Source: Candidatus Iainarchaeum sp. | GTDB taxonomy: Archaea; Iainarchaeota; Iainarchaeia; Iainarchaeales; GCA-2688035 | Reading direction: 5' to 3' | Assembly: GCA_028712575.1 (NCBI GenBank) | Contig: JAQTPU010000056.1 | Span: forward strand, 1 to 5,878 | DNA length: 5,878 bases | Shown here: piece by piece, positions 1-5,878 of the stretch | Layout of the letters: each line of letters starts with the position of its first letter | How positions within the stretch are numbered: position 1 is the first letter of the stretch | Translations under genes and position numbers: made by a program | The notes under the pieces: model-generated | The model's input: the letters and a program-made list of their open reading frames with translations, nothing else | Database searches by the model: none | Told to the model about the DNA's origin: nothing

Positions 1-1189
1 CAGGCCTGTAATGCCCCTCAAGCTCCTTCATTTTTGCGGCCTTGTCCGGGACTTCAGAGTTGATTTCACCGCTGACAAAAAATTCTTTTTCAGCCACGCA
101 GATTAATTCCGACAATTTTTTCCCCTCAATGGAAAGCAGTTCCATAATCTGAAGCGCGGGAATAAGGCCGTTGTCGGAAACATAGCCCTCTTTCCTGAAC
201 TTGTAATAATAATGCCCGCTCAATTCGCCGGCAAAAACCGCGCCAGTTTTTTTCATTTCCTGCTTGATGAAACTGTGCCCCACCCTGCACATTTTCCATT
301 TTCCCCCGCTTTTTTCTATTGTCCGCGGCACAAATTTGCTGCAGCGCAAATCAAAAAGGACAAGGCCTTTTTTTTTCTGCAGGATGTTTTTTGCAAGCAG
401 CCCTGTTATGAAATCCCCGGGAACAAACCTGCCCCTGTCGTCAATGAAAAAGCACCTGTCGGCATCGCCGTCAAACGCAATTCCCAAATCGGCTTTTTCC
501 GCAGCCACTGTTTCCTCAATCAGTTTCCTGTTCTCCGGGACGAGCGGATTCGCCTCATGGTTCGGAAAGCCCCCGTCAAGGCCGTAACAGACAGGAATTA
601 TTTTTACCGGCAGTTTTTTGAATGCCCCCATTGCGGTCTGCGAAGCCATGCCGTTCCCGAAATCAACTGCAACGCGCATTTTTTTGAAATTTTTTTTCCC
701 GACAAAAGCCAGGCACATTTTCTGGAAGGCGGCAAGCATGTCCTTTTTTTCCACTTTTCCAGCCCTCCTTGCCCTTGGAAAGGAGTTTTCCGCAACAAGC
801 CTCTTTATCTCAAGCAGGCCTGTTTCCTCCCCTATGGGAGAGGCCTTTTTTCCTGTTATCTTGAAGCCGTTGTACTGCTTCGGATTATGCGAGGCAGTCA
901 CCATTGCGCCGGCAGCCAGGTTTGTTTTTGAAATGCAGAAATAATATTCGTCGGTCGAGCACAGGCCGAAATCAACGGCATCGCAGCCCTGCTCAGTTAT
1001 CCCTTTTACGAGCGCAGCCTGAAGTTCCGGGCTGCCAAGCCTCATGTCCCTTGCAACCCCGATTTTTTTTGCATTGAAAAAAACAACAATCGCCCTTCCC
1101 AGGCGCTCTGCAACAGTTTCGTCAAGCTGTCCGGGAAAAATTCCCCTTATGTCATATGCCTTGAAAATATTTTCCAAATCCATTCCCAT
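1..1189 (-). CDS. manB: Phosphomannomutase/phosphoglucomutase (C-terminus cut off by window edge)
   Basis: Alpha-D-phosphohexomutase that interconverts hexose-6-P and hexose-1-P (mannose and/or glucose) in the cytosol. I translated 396 uninterrupted codons by hand; family members are about 450 residues, so only the end of domain 4, with its phosphate-binding loop, is missing. Seen: N-terminal FKAYDIRG (10-16 region), the phosphoserine loop TASHNPKQYNG with Ser100, the Mg-binding DGDADR with Asp240, Asp242 and Asp244, GHSFIK of domain 3, and the sugar-specificity loop GELSGH (Glu322, Ser324, His326). The spacing and the GELSGH loop match the dual-specificity PMM/PGM (AlgC/ManB) type better than phosphoglucosamine mutase. 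It is the last visible gene of a minus-strand operon, 16 bases after galT. The start could be the ATG at 1189 or the in-frame ATG at 1183; G-rich sequence precedes both. Function is secure; mannose versus glucose preference is inference. Confidence 0.93.
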   Translation of the reverse strand, partial: MGMDLENIFKAYDIRGIFPGQLDETVAERLGRAIVVFFNAKKIGVARDMRLGSPELQAALVKGITEQGCDAVDFGLCSTDEYYFCISKTNLAAGAMVTASHNPKQYNGFKITGKKASPIGEETGLLEIKRLVAENSFPRARRAGKVEKKDMLAAFQKMCLAFVGKKNFKKMRVAVDFGNGMASQTAMGAFKKLPVKIIPVCYGLDGGFPNHEANPLVPENRKLIEETVAAEKADLGIAFDGDADRCFFIDDRGRFVPGDFITGLLAKNILQKKKGLVLFDLRCSKFVPRTIEKSGGKWKMCRVGHSFIKQEMKKTGAVFAGELSGHYYYKFRKEGYVSDNGLIPALQIMELLSIEGKKLSELICVAEKEFFVSGEINSEVPDKAAKMKELEGHYRP

Positions 1190-1205
1190 CCCCCGGGAAT
1201 TCCGC

Positions 1206-2174
1206 CTAAAACAGGCCCCTGTAAAACCTTGCGGCCTCTTCCGGAGGCACAGTGTTTATTACGCAGCCCGTCGCATATTCAAAACCGCCCCAGGACAAAA
1301 GCCTCGGATTTATTTTCACATGGCAGTGCATGTCCTTGCCCTGCGTTGCATTGTGCAGGTACATATTATAGGGCGCATTCAGTGTTTTCAGCCGTGAAAA
1401 AATCCTTTTCATTATTTTTGCATAATCCTTGAGTTCCCCGCCTGAAAAATCAACAATGCTTGAAACATGCCTTTTGGGAAAAATTTTGACTTCAAAGGCG
1501 AACCTTGAGGCATAAGGCGCGAATGCAACCGCATTCTTTGTGTCCATTATCAGGCGCGGCCCCTTTTTCTCTGCCTTGATTATTTCGCAGTAAGGGCACT
1601 TGCCGTGCTTTTTTTCATATTCAATTGCGGCATTTTCCTCATTGTCGACTGTTTCCGCAAGCCTGTTGTATGCAATTATCTGCGTGTGCGTATGCCTCAA
1701 AGAGGCCCCGGCCTCCTTTCCCTCGTTCTTGAAAACAGCAACCTGCTTTATTTTCGGGTCAGCGCTCAATGACTTTATCCTGCTTATGTACAATTCAAGG
1801 GCCTTTTTTATTTTTCCCTCTGAAAAATCCGCCATTGTTTCGCCGTGCCTCGGAGTTTCAACAATCACCTCATGATGGCCGTAAGCATGGGCTTTTGCAA
1901 AAAAAGAGTCCTCCTGGCTTATTTCGGAATCCCCTTTGATGTCAACAGCCGGATACTTGTTGGGAAAGACGCGCATTTCCCATTTCCCGTTTTTTTCTAT
2001 GCGCATTATCTCCGCAGGCGTCAGGTGCTCGTTTCCCTGGCAGAAAAAGCATTTTTTTTCAGGCTCCCCGTCTTCCGGCTCAAGGCTTTTCTTGAAATCA
2101 ATGGGCCTTTTTGCCCTTTCAGGCACGATTATTACCCACCTGTTCCTCAAATAGTCTTTTCTCAATTCAGCCAT
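1206..2174 (-). CDS. galT: Galactose-1-phosphate uridylyltransferase (GalT, HIT superfamily)
   Basis: Transfers UMP between UDP-glucose and galactose-1-phosphate (Leloir pathway) through a uridylylated histidine. 322 residues, close to the usual size for archaeal and bacterial GalT. Seen: start RNRWVIIVPERAKRP; a zinc Cys pair CFFC (Cys42, Cys45); PRH with His110, at the place of E. coli His115; the active-site stretch GASLRHTHTQII, where His161 would be a metal ligand, His163 the nucleophile and Gln165 the conserved Gln; a second Cys pair CPYC (193-196); a second HIT-like motif MHCHVKINPR (His283, His285); and the C-terminal GGFEYATGCVINTVPPEEAA. The usual HPH is HTH here. I chose the ATG at 2174; a TTG at 2189 in frame would add five residues. 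Neither has a strong ribosome site. It sits 24 bases after the upstream gene and 16 before the mutase. No galK or galE is visible, so the true hexose substrate is open; a related nucleotidyl transfer or phosphorylase reaction cannot be excluded. Confidence 0.9.
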   Translation of the reverse strand: MAELRKDYLRNRWVIIVPERAKRPIDFKKSLEPEDGEPEKKCFFCQGNEHLTPAEIMRIEKNGKWEMRVFPNKYPAVDIKGDSEISQEDSFFAKAHAYGHHEVIVETPRHGETMADFSEGKIKKALELYISRIKSLSADPKIKQVAVFKNEGKEAGASLRHTHTQIIAYNRLAETVDNEENAAIEYEKKHGKCPYCEIIKAEKKGPRLIMDTKNAVAFAPYASRFAFEVKIFPKRHVSSIVDFSGGELKDYAKIMKRIFSRLKTLNAPYNMYLHNATQGKDMHCHVKINPRLLSWGGFEYATGCVINTVPPEEAARFYRGLF

Positions 2175-2198
2175 GGTAATACAGCTCAATCCGGATAT

Positions 2199-3224
2199 TT
2201 AATTTTTTGCGGGGCTTTTTTTAAGCGCGGCCCCTGCAATAAGGTATGCAAGAATCGATTCGGCACCCTGGTTCTCGTTGATTGTATTCGCCGCTATCCC
2301 GTCAAAGATGCCGTGCGTTTTTGGGTTGTAAAGCACTTCGCTTGTAAGGTTTTTCCCGAAAAACCATTCAAAAGAATCCGATGCCATTTCCCTGTACTTC
2401 TGGTCTTTTGTCGCATTGTAAGCCGAAATTGCCGCTTCAGTCATTGTTCCGGCTTCAATCGGCTGCTGGTCGAAAAAGCTCCTGAAACCGTCCGGAGTGC
2501 ACCAGCCAGCCTGCCCTATGGGCACGAAGCAGCCGCCCATAAAAGTTTTTTTTGCCAAAAAATCAAACGATTCAATTGCAGTGTCCAGGAATTCCCTTTT
2601 TCCCGTAACACCATAAGCCTCGAAAAGCGAATGCGGGATTTTTGCATTGCAATAGCTCAAAATGTTTTCAAACCAGCGCCAGTTCTCCCTTGAATGCCTC
2701 CTGTAGCTCCTGATTATTTTTTTTGCAAAATAATTCACCTGCTTCCCAAGGAATTCCCCGGGCGCATCTTTCGCCCGCAAATAACAGGTGCAGCCGAGCA
2801 GGCAGTAGGCCGCTGTTTTCGGGTCGTGGATTTGCGGAAAAAACCTTTTCGCCTTTTCAAAAATTTCCGCGCAGCCCCTCTTCACATCTTCTGGCGCCTT
2901 TGACTGCATTGCATATCCGCAGGCCCAGATTGTCCTGCCGAAGCAGTCGCCAATGTCTGGGGCATGGCGCTTCTCGCGCCTGTAGGAAATTTTGTTATGG
3001 AACATTCCGCTGCTGTGCTGGCAGAATTTTATAAAATCGAGGTATTTTTTCGCCAGCTCGAACTCTTCGAATTCGATTGCGACAATAAGCGCCCTTGCAT
3101 TGTCATCCAGGGCATAACCTGTTTTTTTGTTCGGCCTTTCGAATTTTGCGTGCTGAAACAACCCGAAAGAATCAGTCATTCCCTTCAGGTACGCCAAATT
3201 TAATTCCGGAATCTGCCTTTGCAT
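2199..3224 (-). CDS. Conserved uncharacterised protein, probable (alpha/alpha)6-barrel sugar-active enzyme
   Basis: Function not established. 341 residues with no signal peptide or membrane segment, so probably cytosolic. Repeated helical pairs with conserved aromatic and acidic motifs suggest a six-hairpin toroid as in many glycoside-processing enzymes (fold is inference). Seen in order: YALDDNARALI (Asp40, Asp41, Arg44), GMFHNKISYRR (about 73-83), GDCFGRTIWACGYAM (about 92-106), NWRWFENILSYCNAKIP (181-197), GGCFVPIGQAGW (about 230-241), FDQQPIEAGTMTEA (251-264) and INENQGAESILAYL (315-328). From memory, this motif set recurs in bacterial and archaeal proteins loosely annotated as glycosyltransferases, often beside or fused to GT4 enzymes; no GT Rossmann domain is present here. 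It is first in the operon with galT and the mutase, which supports a role with a glycan or sugar phosphate. I chose the ATG at 3224; a TTG at 3230 would add two residues. No Shine-Dalgarno is visible. Confidence 0.8.
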   Translation of the reverse strand: MQRQIPELNLAYLKGMTDSFGLFQHAKFERPNKKTGYALDDNARALIVAIEFEEFELAKKYLDFIKFCQHSSGMFHNKISYRREKRHAPDIGDCFGRTIWACGYAMQSKAPEDVKRGCAEIFEKAKRFFPQIHDPKTAAYCLLGCTCYLRAKDAPGEFLGKQVNYFAKKIIRSYRRHSRENWRWFENILSYCNAKIPHSLFEAYGVTGKREFLDTAIESFDFLAKKTFMGGCFVPIGQAGWCTPDGFRSFFDQQPIEAGTMTEAAISAYNATKDQKYREMASDSFEWFFGKNLTSEVLYNPKTHGIFDGIAANTINENQGAESILAYLIAGAALKKSPAKN

Positions 3225-3249
3225 TTTCAATCAGTGAAGCCTTTTGTAA

Positions 3250-3279
3250 CAATCTATTTGTCTGTTCTTGAATAAAAAT
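3250..3279 (-). promoter_or_regulatory. Candidate promoter region for the minus-strand sugar operon
   Basis: Two AT-rich boxes read on the minus strand. One at 3271-3279 (ATTTTTATT) would start transcription near 3249, giving a leader of about 25 bases. One at 3250-3260 (CAAATAGATTG), preceded by purine-rich AAGAACAGA that could be a BRE, would start near 3229 and give an almost leaderless mRNA. The lack of a Shine-Dalgarno fits the second. I cannot choose between them from sequence alone. Confidence 0.3.
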
Positions 3280-3323
3280 CCTGCTGTTCGGTCAGGAAGC
3301 GGCATTCGGGCAATTTTTGCGCA

Positions 3324-3340
3324 GGGAAACGAATTTAATT
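3324..3340 (+). promoter_or_regulatory. Probable archaeal BRE/TATA promoter of pgk
   Basis: A purine-rich stretch GGGAAACG (3324-3331), BRE-like, runs directly into the AT box AATTTAATT (3332-3340, centre about 3336). Archaeal TATA boxes lie about 26 bases before the start site, which puts transcription start at about 3360-3362, on the ATG at 3360. Together with the missing Shine-Dalgarno this suggests a leaderless pgk mRNA. Spacing is seen; promoter activity is inferred. Confidence 0.5.
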
Positions 3341-3359
3341 TCTTTTGCCTTTCCTGATA

Positions 3360-4559
3360 ATGGTTTTAATGGCATATAAATTTATTTCCCCGCAGGCAGT
3401 AAAGGGAAAAACCCTTGCTGTAAGGCTTGACCTGAATTCGCCCGTGGAAAAAGGAAAAATTGTTGTTTCCGCGCGCCTGCGCGAACATGCAAAAACAGTT
3501 GCAGGGCTTTCAAAAAAAGGCGCGCGCCTTGCGCTTCTCTCCCACCAGGGAAGAAAGGGCGATGGCGATTTCATTCCCCTTGAACAGCACGCAAAAGCCC
3601 TTGCAGGCATTTCAGGAAAAAAAATTTCTTTCTGCGGATGGCAGGAAGACTTTGTTTCCGCAATTAAAAACCTCAAGGACGGGGAGGCAGTCCTGCTTGA
3701 CAACACGCGCTTCCAGGAAGACGAGGCAGTAGAAAAAAGCCCCGAAGAGCATGCAAAAAGCCCCTGGATACAAAAAATTGCCTCTGTTTCCGATTTTTTT
3801 GTCGAGGATGCATTAAGCGTTTCCCACAGGCCGCATGCGTCCGTTGTCGGCTTCGCGCCGCTGCTGCCCTGCTTTGCAGGCCCGCAGCTTGAAAAAGAAC
3901 TGGATGCGCTTGAAAAATTCGGTTCTGCGGAACCAAAAAAAAGGCTTTTTATCCTCGGCGGGGCAAAAATCGGGGATTCGCTGAAAATGATTGGATTCCT
4001 GCTGCAGAACAACAGGGCGGAAAAAATCCTTTTAGGAGGCCTGCTTGGAGAGCTTTTTTTGAAGGCAGGGGGGCTTTCTTTGGGAGAAAGGGACGCTTTT
4101 TTTTCAGAAAAAGGCCTTGACAAGCTTGTTCCGGAGGCGGCAGAGGCAATGCAAAAATTTCCCGGAAAAATTTTTCCGCCGCTCGACGTTGCGCTCGATG
4201 AAAAAGGAAAGAGAAGGGAAATTCCCGCAGTGAAACTTCCCAGCGAAAGCATGATAATGGACATAGGAAAAAAAACAATTTCCTCGATGAAAAAGCACAT
4301 TGAAGACGCGGATTTTTTTGTTTTCAACGGCCCCCTCGGGGTGTTTGAAAAAAAGCAGTTTGCGGAAGGCACAAAGGAAATTTTTTCCGAATTCAAAAAA
4401 ACAAAAAAAACAGGCATTCTCGGGGGCGGAGACACAGAAACTGCAATACAGGCGCTCGGCTTTTCAATGCATGATTTTTACCATGTTTCCCTTGCCGGAA
4501 AAGCGCTTCTTGAATGCCTTTCAGGAGAAACACTTCCCGGCCTTGAAATATTAAAATAA
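3360..4559 (+). CDS. pgk: Phosphoglycerate kinase, archaeal type
   Basis: Catalyses 1,3-bisphosphoglycerate + ADP = 3-phosphoglycerate + ATP in glycolysis/gluconeogenesis. 399 residues, near the usual length of about 400. Seen: VRLDLNSP (Arg22, Asp24, Asn26), the archaeal-style loop SHQGR (Arg65), DNTRF (Arg117), HR of SVSHRPHAS (His156, Arg157), the nucleotide-domain GGAKIGDS (Lys203), MDIGKKT, NGPLGVFE (323-330) and GGGDT (355-359). Both lobes are complete. Two places depart from the family: FVEDALS where FVNDAF is usual (about 148-153), and SLAGKA (377-382) where STGGGA is usual. The ATG at 3360 fits the leaderless promoter; a TTG at 3345 and an ATG at 3369 are alternatives. It is the first gene of the plus-strand operon, 15 bases before hydB. 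The main catalytic residues are kept, so I expect an active enzyme. Confidence 0.95.
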   Translation: MVLMAYKFISPQAVKGKTLAVRLDLNSPVEKGKIVVSARLREHAKTVAGLSKKGARLALLSHQGRKGDGDFIPLEQHAKALAGISGKKISFCGWQEDFVSAIKNLKDGEAVLLDNTRFQEDEAVEKSPEEHAKSPWIQKIASVSDFFVEDALSVSHRPHASVVGFAPLLPCFAGPQLEKELDALEKFGSAEPKKRLFILGGAKIGDSLKMIGFLLQNNRAEKILLGGLLGELFLKAGGLSLGERDAFFSEKGLDKLVPEAAEAMQKFPGKIFPPLDVALDEKGKRREIPAVKLPSESMIMDIGKKTISSMKKHIEDADFFVFNGPLGVFEKKQFAEGTKEIFSEFKKTKKTGILGGGDTETAIQALGFSMHDFYHVSLAGKALLECLSGETLPGLEILK

Positions 4560-4564
4560 AAAAA

Positions 4565-4569
4565 GTGAT
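4565..4569 (+). promoter_or_regulatory. Ribosome binding site deciding the hydB TTG start
   Basis: GTGAT matches part of the archaeal anti-Shine-Dalgarno complement (AGGAGGTGAT) and lies five bases before the TTG at 4575. The codon just before that TTG is an in-frame TGA, so no earlier start is possible, and the next in-frame starts would remove conserved N-terminal sequence. Confidence 0.5.
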
Positions 4570-4574
4570 TTTGA

Positions 4575-5579
4575 TTGGGTTATTTTCTCGCTAAAAAAAA
4601 TCTTGCGCCTTACCTGCGGTTCCTGCAGGAAGAAAAAGGCCTGCAGGTGATAGTGCCTTTGGTCAATTCCAGCGGCGCAACCTGCTTTGAAGAGCTTTCC
4701 GAAGAAAACGCAGAAAATATTTTTCTCGGCTCGAGGACATTTTTTTCGGCAAAAAAGTTTTTTCTTCCGAACAGGGAGAGGGAATTCCTTTTCGAACCCG
4801 TGAAAAAATCCTGCCGCATCCACGAAACAATAAAGCACAGGCACAGGGTTTTGTTCGGCCTGCGTTCCTGTGATTTGCACGCGCTTGACGCGCTTGACAG
4901 GCTTTTCCTCGATTTTTACGGTTACGACATGCTTTACAGGAACAAGAAAAACACGACGCTGAAAATAGGCATTGAATGCCAAAAGCCAGGAAAAAACTGT
5001 TTCTGCGCAAGCCTCGGGACAGACAGGCCGGATTTTTTTGACTTGTTCCTCTGGGAAAAAAAAGACGGTTTTTTCGTTGAAATAGGCTCGCCAGAATGGG
5101 AAAAGCTCTATTCAAAAAAATTCCTGGAAGAGACAAAAGAAAAAAAAACCCCCCCAAAGGAGGCCTGTTCCCTTTCGCTTGAAACAAACAACCTTGAGCA
5201 CATAATGGAAAAAAATTTTGAAAACCCCGTATGGGAAAAGGAATCCGAAAGGTGCCTTAGCTGCTCTTCCTGCACCCAGATATGCCCCACCTGCTACTGC
5301 TTTACAAACGAGGATTATTTCCTGCCGGGTGAGAAAAGCTCCGAGCGCTTCAGGGAGTGGGATTCCTGCCAGCTCCAGCAGTTTACAAAGGTGCACGGCG
5401 GAATTTTCCGCAGTTCAAGAAAATCGCGCTTAAGGCAGTTCGTAATGCACAAATTGTCATATTTCAAGCAGCACCACGGCATTCATCTGTGCGTGGGCTG
5501 CGGGCGCTGCATAGAAGCCTGCCCGGTAAAAATTTCTCTGGCAGGAATTGCAGAAACAATCCAAAGCGGTGGAAAATAA
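4575..5579 (+). CDS. hydB: Sulfhydrogenase beta subunit (4Fe-4S electron-transfer protein, HydB/AsrA family)
   Basis: Iron-sulfur subunit that passes electrons between the flavin (gamma) subunit and the catalytic part of a cytosolic NAD(P)-linked NiFe hydrogenase/sulfur reductase (group 3b type). 334 residues; P. furiosus HydB is slightly longer. Seen: FGLRSCDLHALD (Cys99, Asp100); a Cys-rich IGIECQKPGKNCFC (Cys135, 142, 144); a first ferredoxin motif CLSCSSCTQICP (Cys227, 230, 233, 237) followed by TCYCF (Cys240, 242); WDSCQLQQFTKV (about 262-273); and a second ferredoxin motif CVGCGRCIEACP (Cys306, 309, 312, 316). The usual GGHNFR after the WDSC motif is shortened to GGIFR. It starts with TTG and overlaps the gamma-subunit ATG by one base, so translation is probably coupled. 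A sulfite-reductase A subunit (AsrA) is the main alternative; the neighbouring gamma subunit leans toward hydrogenase. An A9C7 run at 5140-5155 lies in a lysine/proline linker. Confidence 0.87.
   Translation: MGYFLAKKNLAPYLRFLQEEKGLQVIVPLVNSSGATCFEELSEENAENIFLGSRTFFSAKKFFLPNREREFLFEPVKKSCRIHETIKHRHRVLFGLRSCDLHALDALDRLFLDFYGYDMLYRNKKNTTLKIGIECQKPGKNCFCASLGTDRPDFFDLFLWEKKDGFFVEIGSPEWEKLYSKKFLEETKEKKTPPKEACSLSLETNNLEHIMEKNFENPVWEKESERCLSCSSCTQICPTCYCFTNEDYFLPGEKSSERFREWDSCQLQQFTKVHGGIFRSSRKSRLRQFVMHKLSYFKQHHGIHLCVGCGRCIEACPVKISLAGIAETIQSGGK
5568..5572 (+). promoter_or_regulatory. Ribosome binding site of the gamma subunit gene
   Basis: GGTGG lies inside the last codons of hydB, six bases before the ATG at 5579; its GGTG pairs with the archaeal 16S tail. 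With the TAATG stop-start overlap this supports the chosen start. Confidence 0.5.
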
Positions 5580-5878
5580 TGAACGAACTCGAATCCCCGA
5601 TGAAGCCGGACCTTGCGGAAATAACCCGCGTCAAGGAAGAAACCCCCTCTTTGAAAACCTTTACTGTGAAATACCTCGGCAAAAAAAAATTGTTCAATTT
5701 TGTCCCGGGAAAATTCATGATGGTTTCTGTTTTCGGATTCGGGGAGATGCCCATAAGCATTTCCTCAAGCCCCTACAAGAAAGCCTCAATTGAACTTACT
5801 GTAAATGCCGTGGGAAACACATCCAAAAGAATGCACTCGCTTGCAAAAGGGGACCTGATTGGATTGAGGGGCCCCTTT
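5579..5878 (+). CDS. hydG: Sulfhydrogenase gamma subunit (FAD/NAD(P)-binding, N-terminal 100 residues)
   Basis: Flavoprotein of the ferredoxin-NADP reductase superfamily that exchanges electrons with NAD(P)H and hands them to the beta subunit. Only the FAD-binding beta-barrel is visible: VKEETPSLKTFTVKY (18-32), FVPGKFMMVSVFGFGEMP (about 39-56), the FAD motif PISISSSP (56-63), where many relatives have RxYS, and the end GNTSKRMHSLAKGDLIGLRGPF (79-100). The latter matches the loop before the phosphate-binding glycines. The NAD(P) domain and the expected 2Fe-2S cysteines lie beyond the right edge. The frame is open to the last base. The PISISSS form is typical of HydG/AsrB-like subunits rather than dihydroorotate dehydrogenase PyrK, and the hydB neighbour supports this. 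AsrB-like sulfite reductase is the alternative. Confidence 0.87.
   Translation, partial: MNELESPMKPDLAEITRVKEETPSLKTFTVKYLGKKKLFNFVPGKFMMVSVFGFGEMPISISSSPYKKASIELTVNAVGNTSKRMHSLAKGDLIGLRGPF

Larger units (their letters stand above)
3225..3359. other. Divergent intergenic region between the two operons
   Basis: 135 bases with no open frame of note between two outward-facing genes, so it must hold the promoters of both. Apart from the AT boxes noted separately I see no tRNA, no clear C/D-box pattern (CTGA occurs but there is no TGATGA partner) and no strong inverted repeat that would mark an operator. Confidence 0.7.

Noticed and set aside
212..931. Plus-strand open frame (239 codons) opposite the phosphohexomutase
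   Set aside because: The minus strand reads through as an unbroken mutase with all active-site motifs; this frame is its antisense shadow.
1192..1203. Overlapping palindromes CCCGGG and GGAATTCC between galT and the mutase
   Set aside because: Short, without loop or T-tract, and located at a tight operon junction; they look like chance restriction-site-like palindromes, not a terminator or operator.
1845..2693. Plus-strand open frame (282 codons) spanning galT and the gene before it
   Set aside because: It crosses two well-supported minus-strand genes and their junction, and has no family-like motifs.
3231..3330. Possible small RNA (C/D-box type) in the divergent gap, because CTGA occurs there
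   Set aside because: No matching TGATGA box at proper spacing and no stem was found, so chance occurrence is the simpler reading.
3335..4435. Long minus-strand open frame (366 codons) opposite pgk
   Set aside because: Its translation is Ser/Phe/Pro-rich without recognisable motifs, and the opposite strand encodes a clear full-length PGK. AAA/GAA-rich coding sequence gives stop-poor antisense frames.

Overview
The window looks archaeal, most likely from a small-genome (DPANN-type, perhaps Diapherotrites-like) lineage, although no marker gene settles the phylum. The reasons are: a phosphoglycerate kinase with the archaeal SHQGR form of its substrate loop; the two electron-transfer subunits of a cytosolic sulfhydrogenase of the Pyrococcus type; heavy use of AGG for arginine and ATA for isoleucine; a TATA-like box about 25 bases before the pgk ATG with no Shine-Dalgarno (leaderless pattern); and GGTG/GTGAT-type ribosome sites inside the operon. 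All six genes are tightly packed. Lysine is written mostly as AAA, so long A/T runs are common.

Left half (1-3224, minus strand), transcribed right to left: an uncharacterised probable (alpha/alpha)6-barrel sugar-active protein, then galT (galactose-1-phosphate uridylyltransferase), then a phosphomannomutase/phosphoglucomutase cut off by the left edge. The gaps are 24 and 16 bases, so they look like one operon. Together they point to hexose-1-phosphate and sugar-nucleotide handling: the mutase links hexose-6-P to hexose-1-P, GalT moves UMP between hexose-1-phosphates, and the first gene probably acts on a glycan or oligosaccharide.

Centre (3225-3359): a 135-base divergent intergenic region that must hold promoters for both operons. 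The pgk-side promoter is the more convincing.

Right half (3360-5878, plus strand): pgk, then after 15 bases the beta subunit of a group 3b-type NiFe sulfhydrogenase (two ferredoxin-type 4Fe-4S motifs), then with a one-base overlap the start of the gamma (FAD/NAD(P)-binding) subunit, cut off by the right edge. If the order matches Pyrococcus hydBGDA, the delta and alpha (NiFe) subunits lie just outside. Linking pgk to an NAD(P)H-H2/sulfur electron module suggests glycolysis coupled to redox disposal by hydrogen or sulfide production.

I found no RNA genes, mobile elements, CRISPR or long repeats. The most notable points are the uncharacterised sugar-operon gene, unusual residues in the PGK C-terminal glycine loop, and an HTH in place of HPH at the GalT active site.
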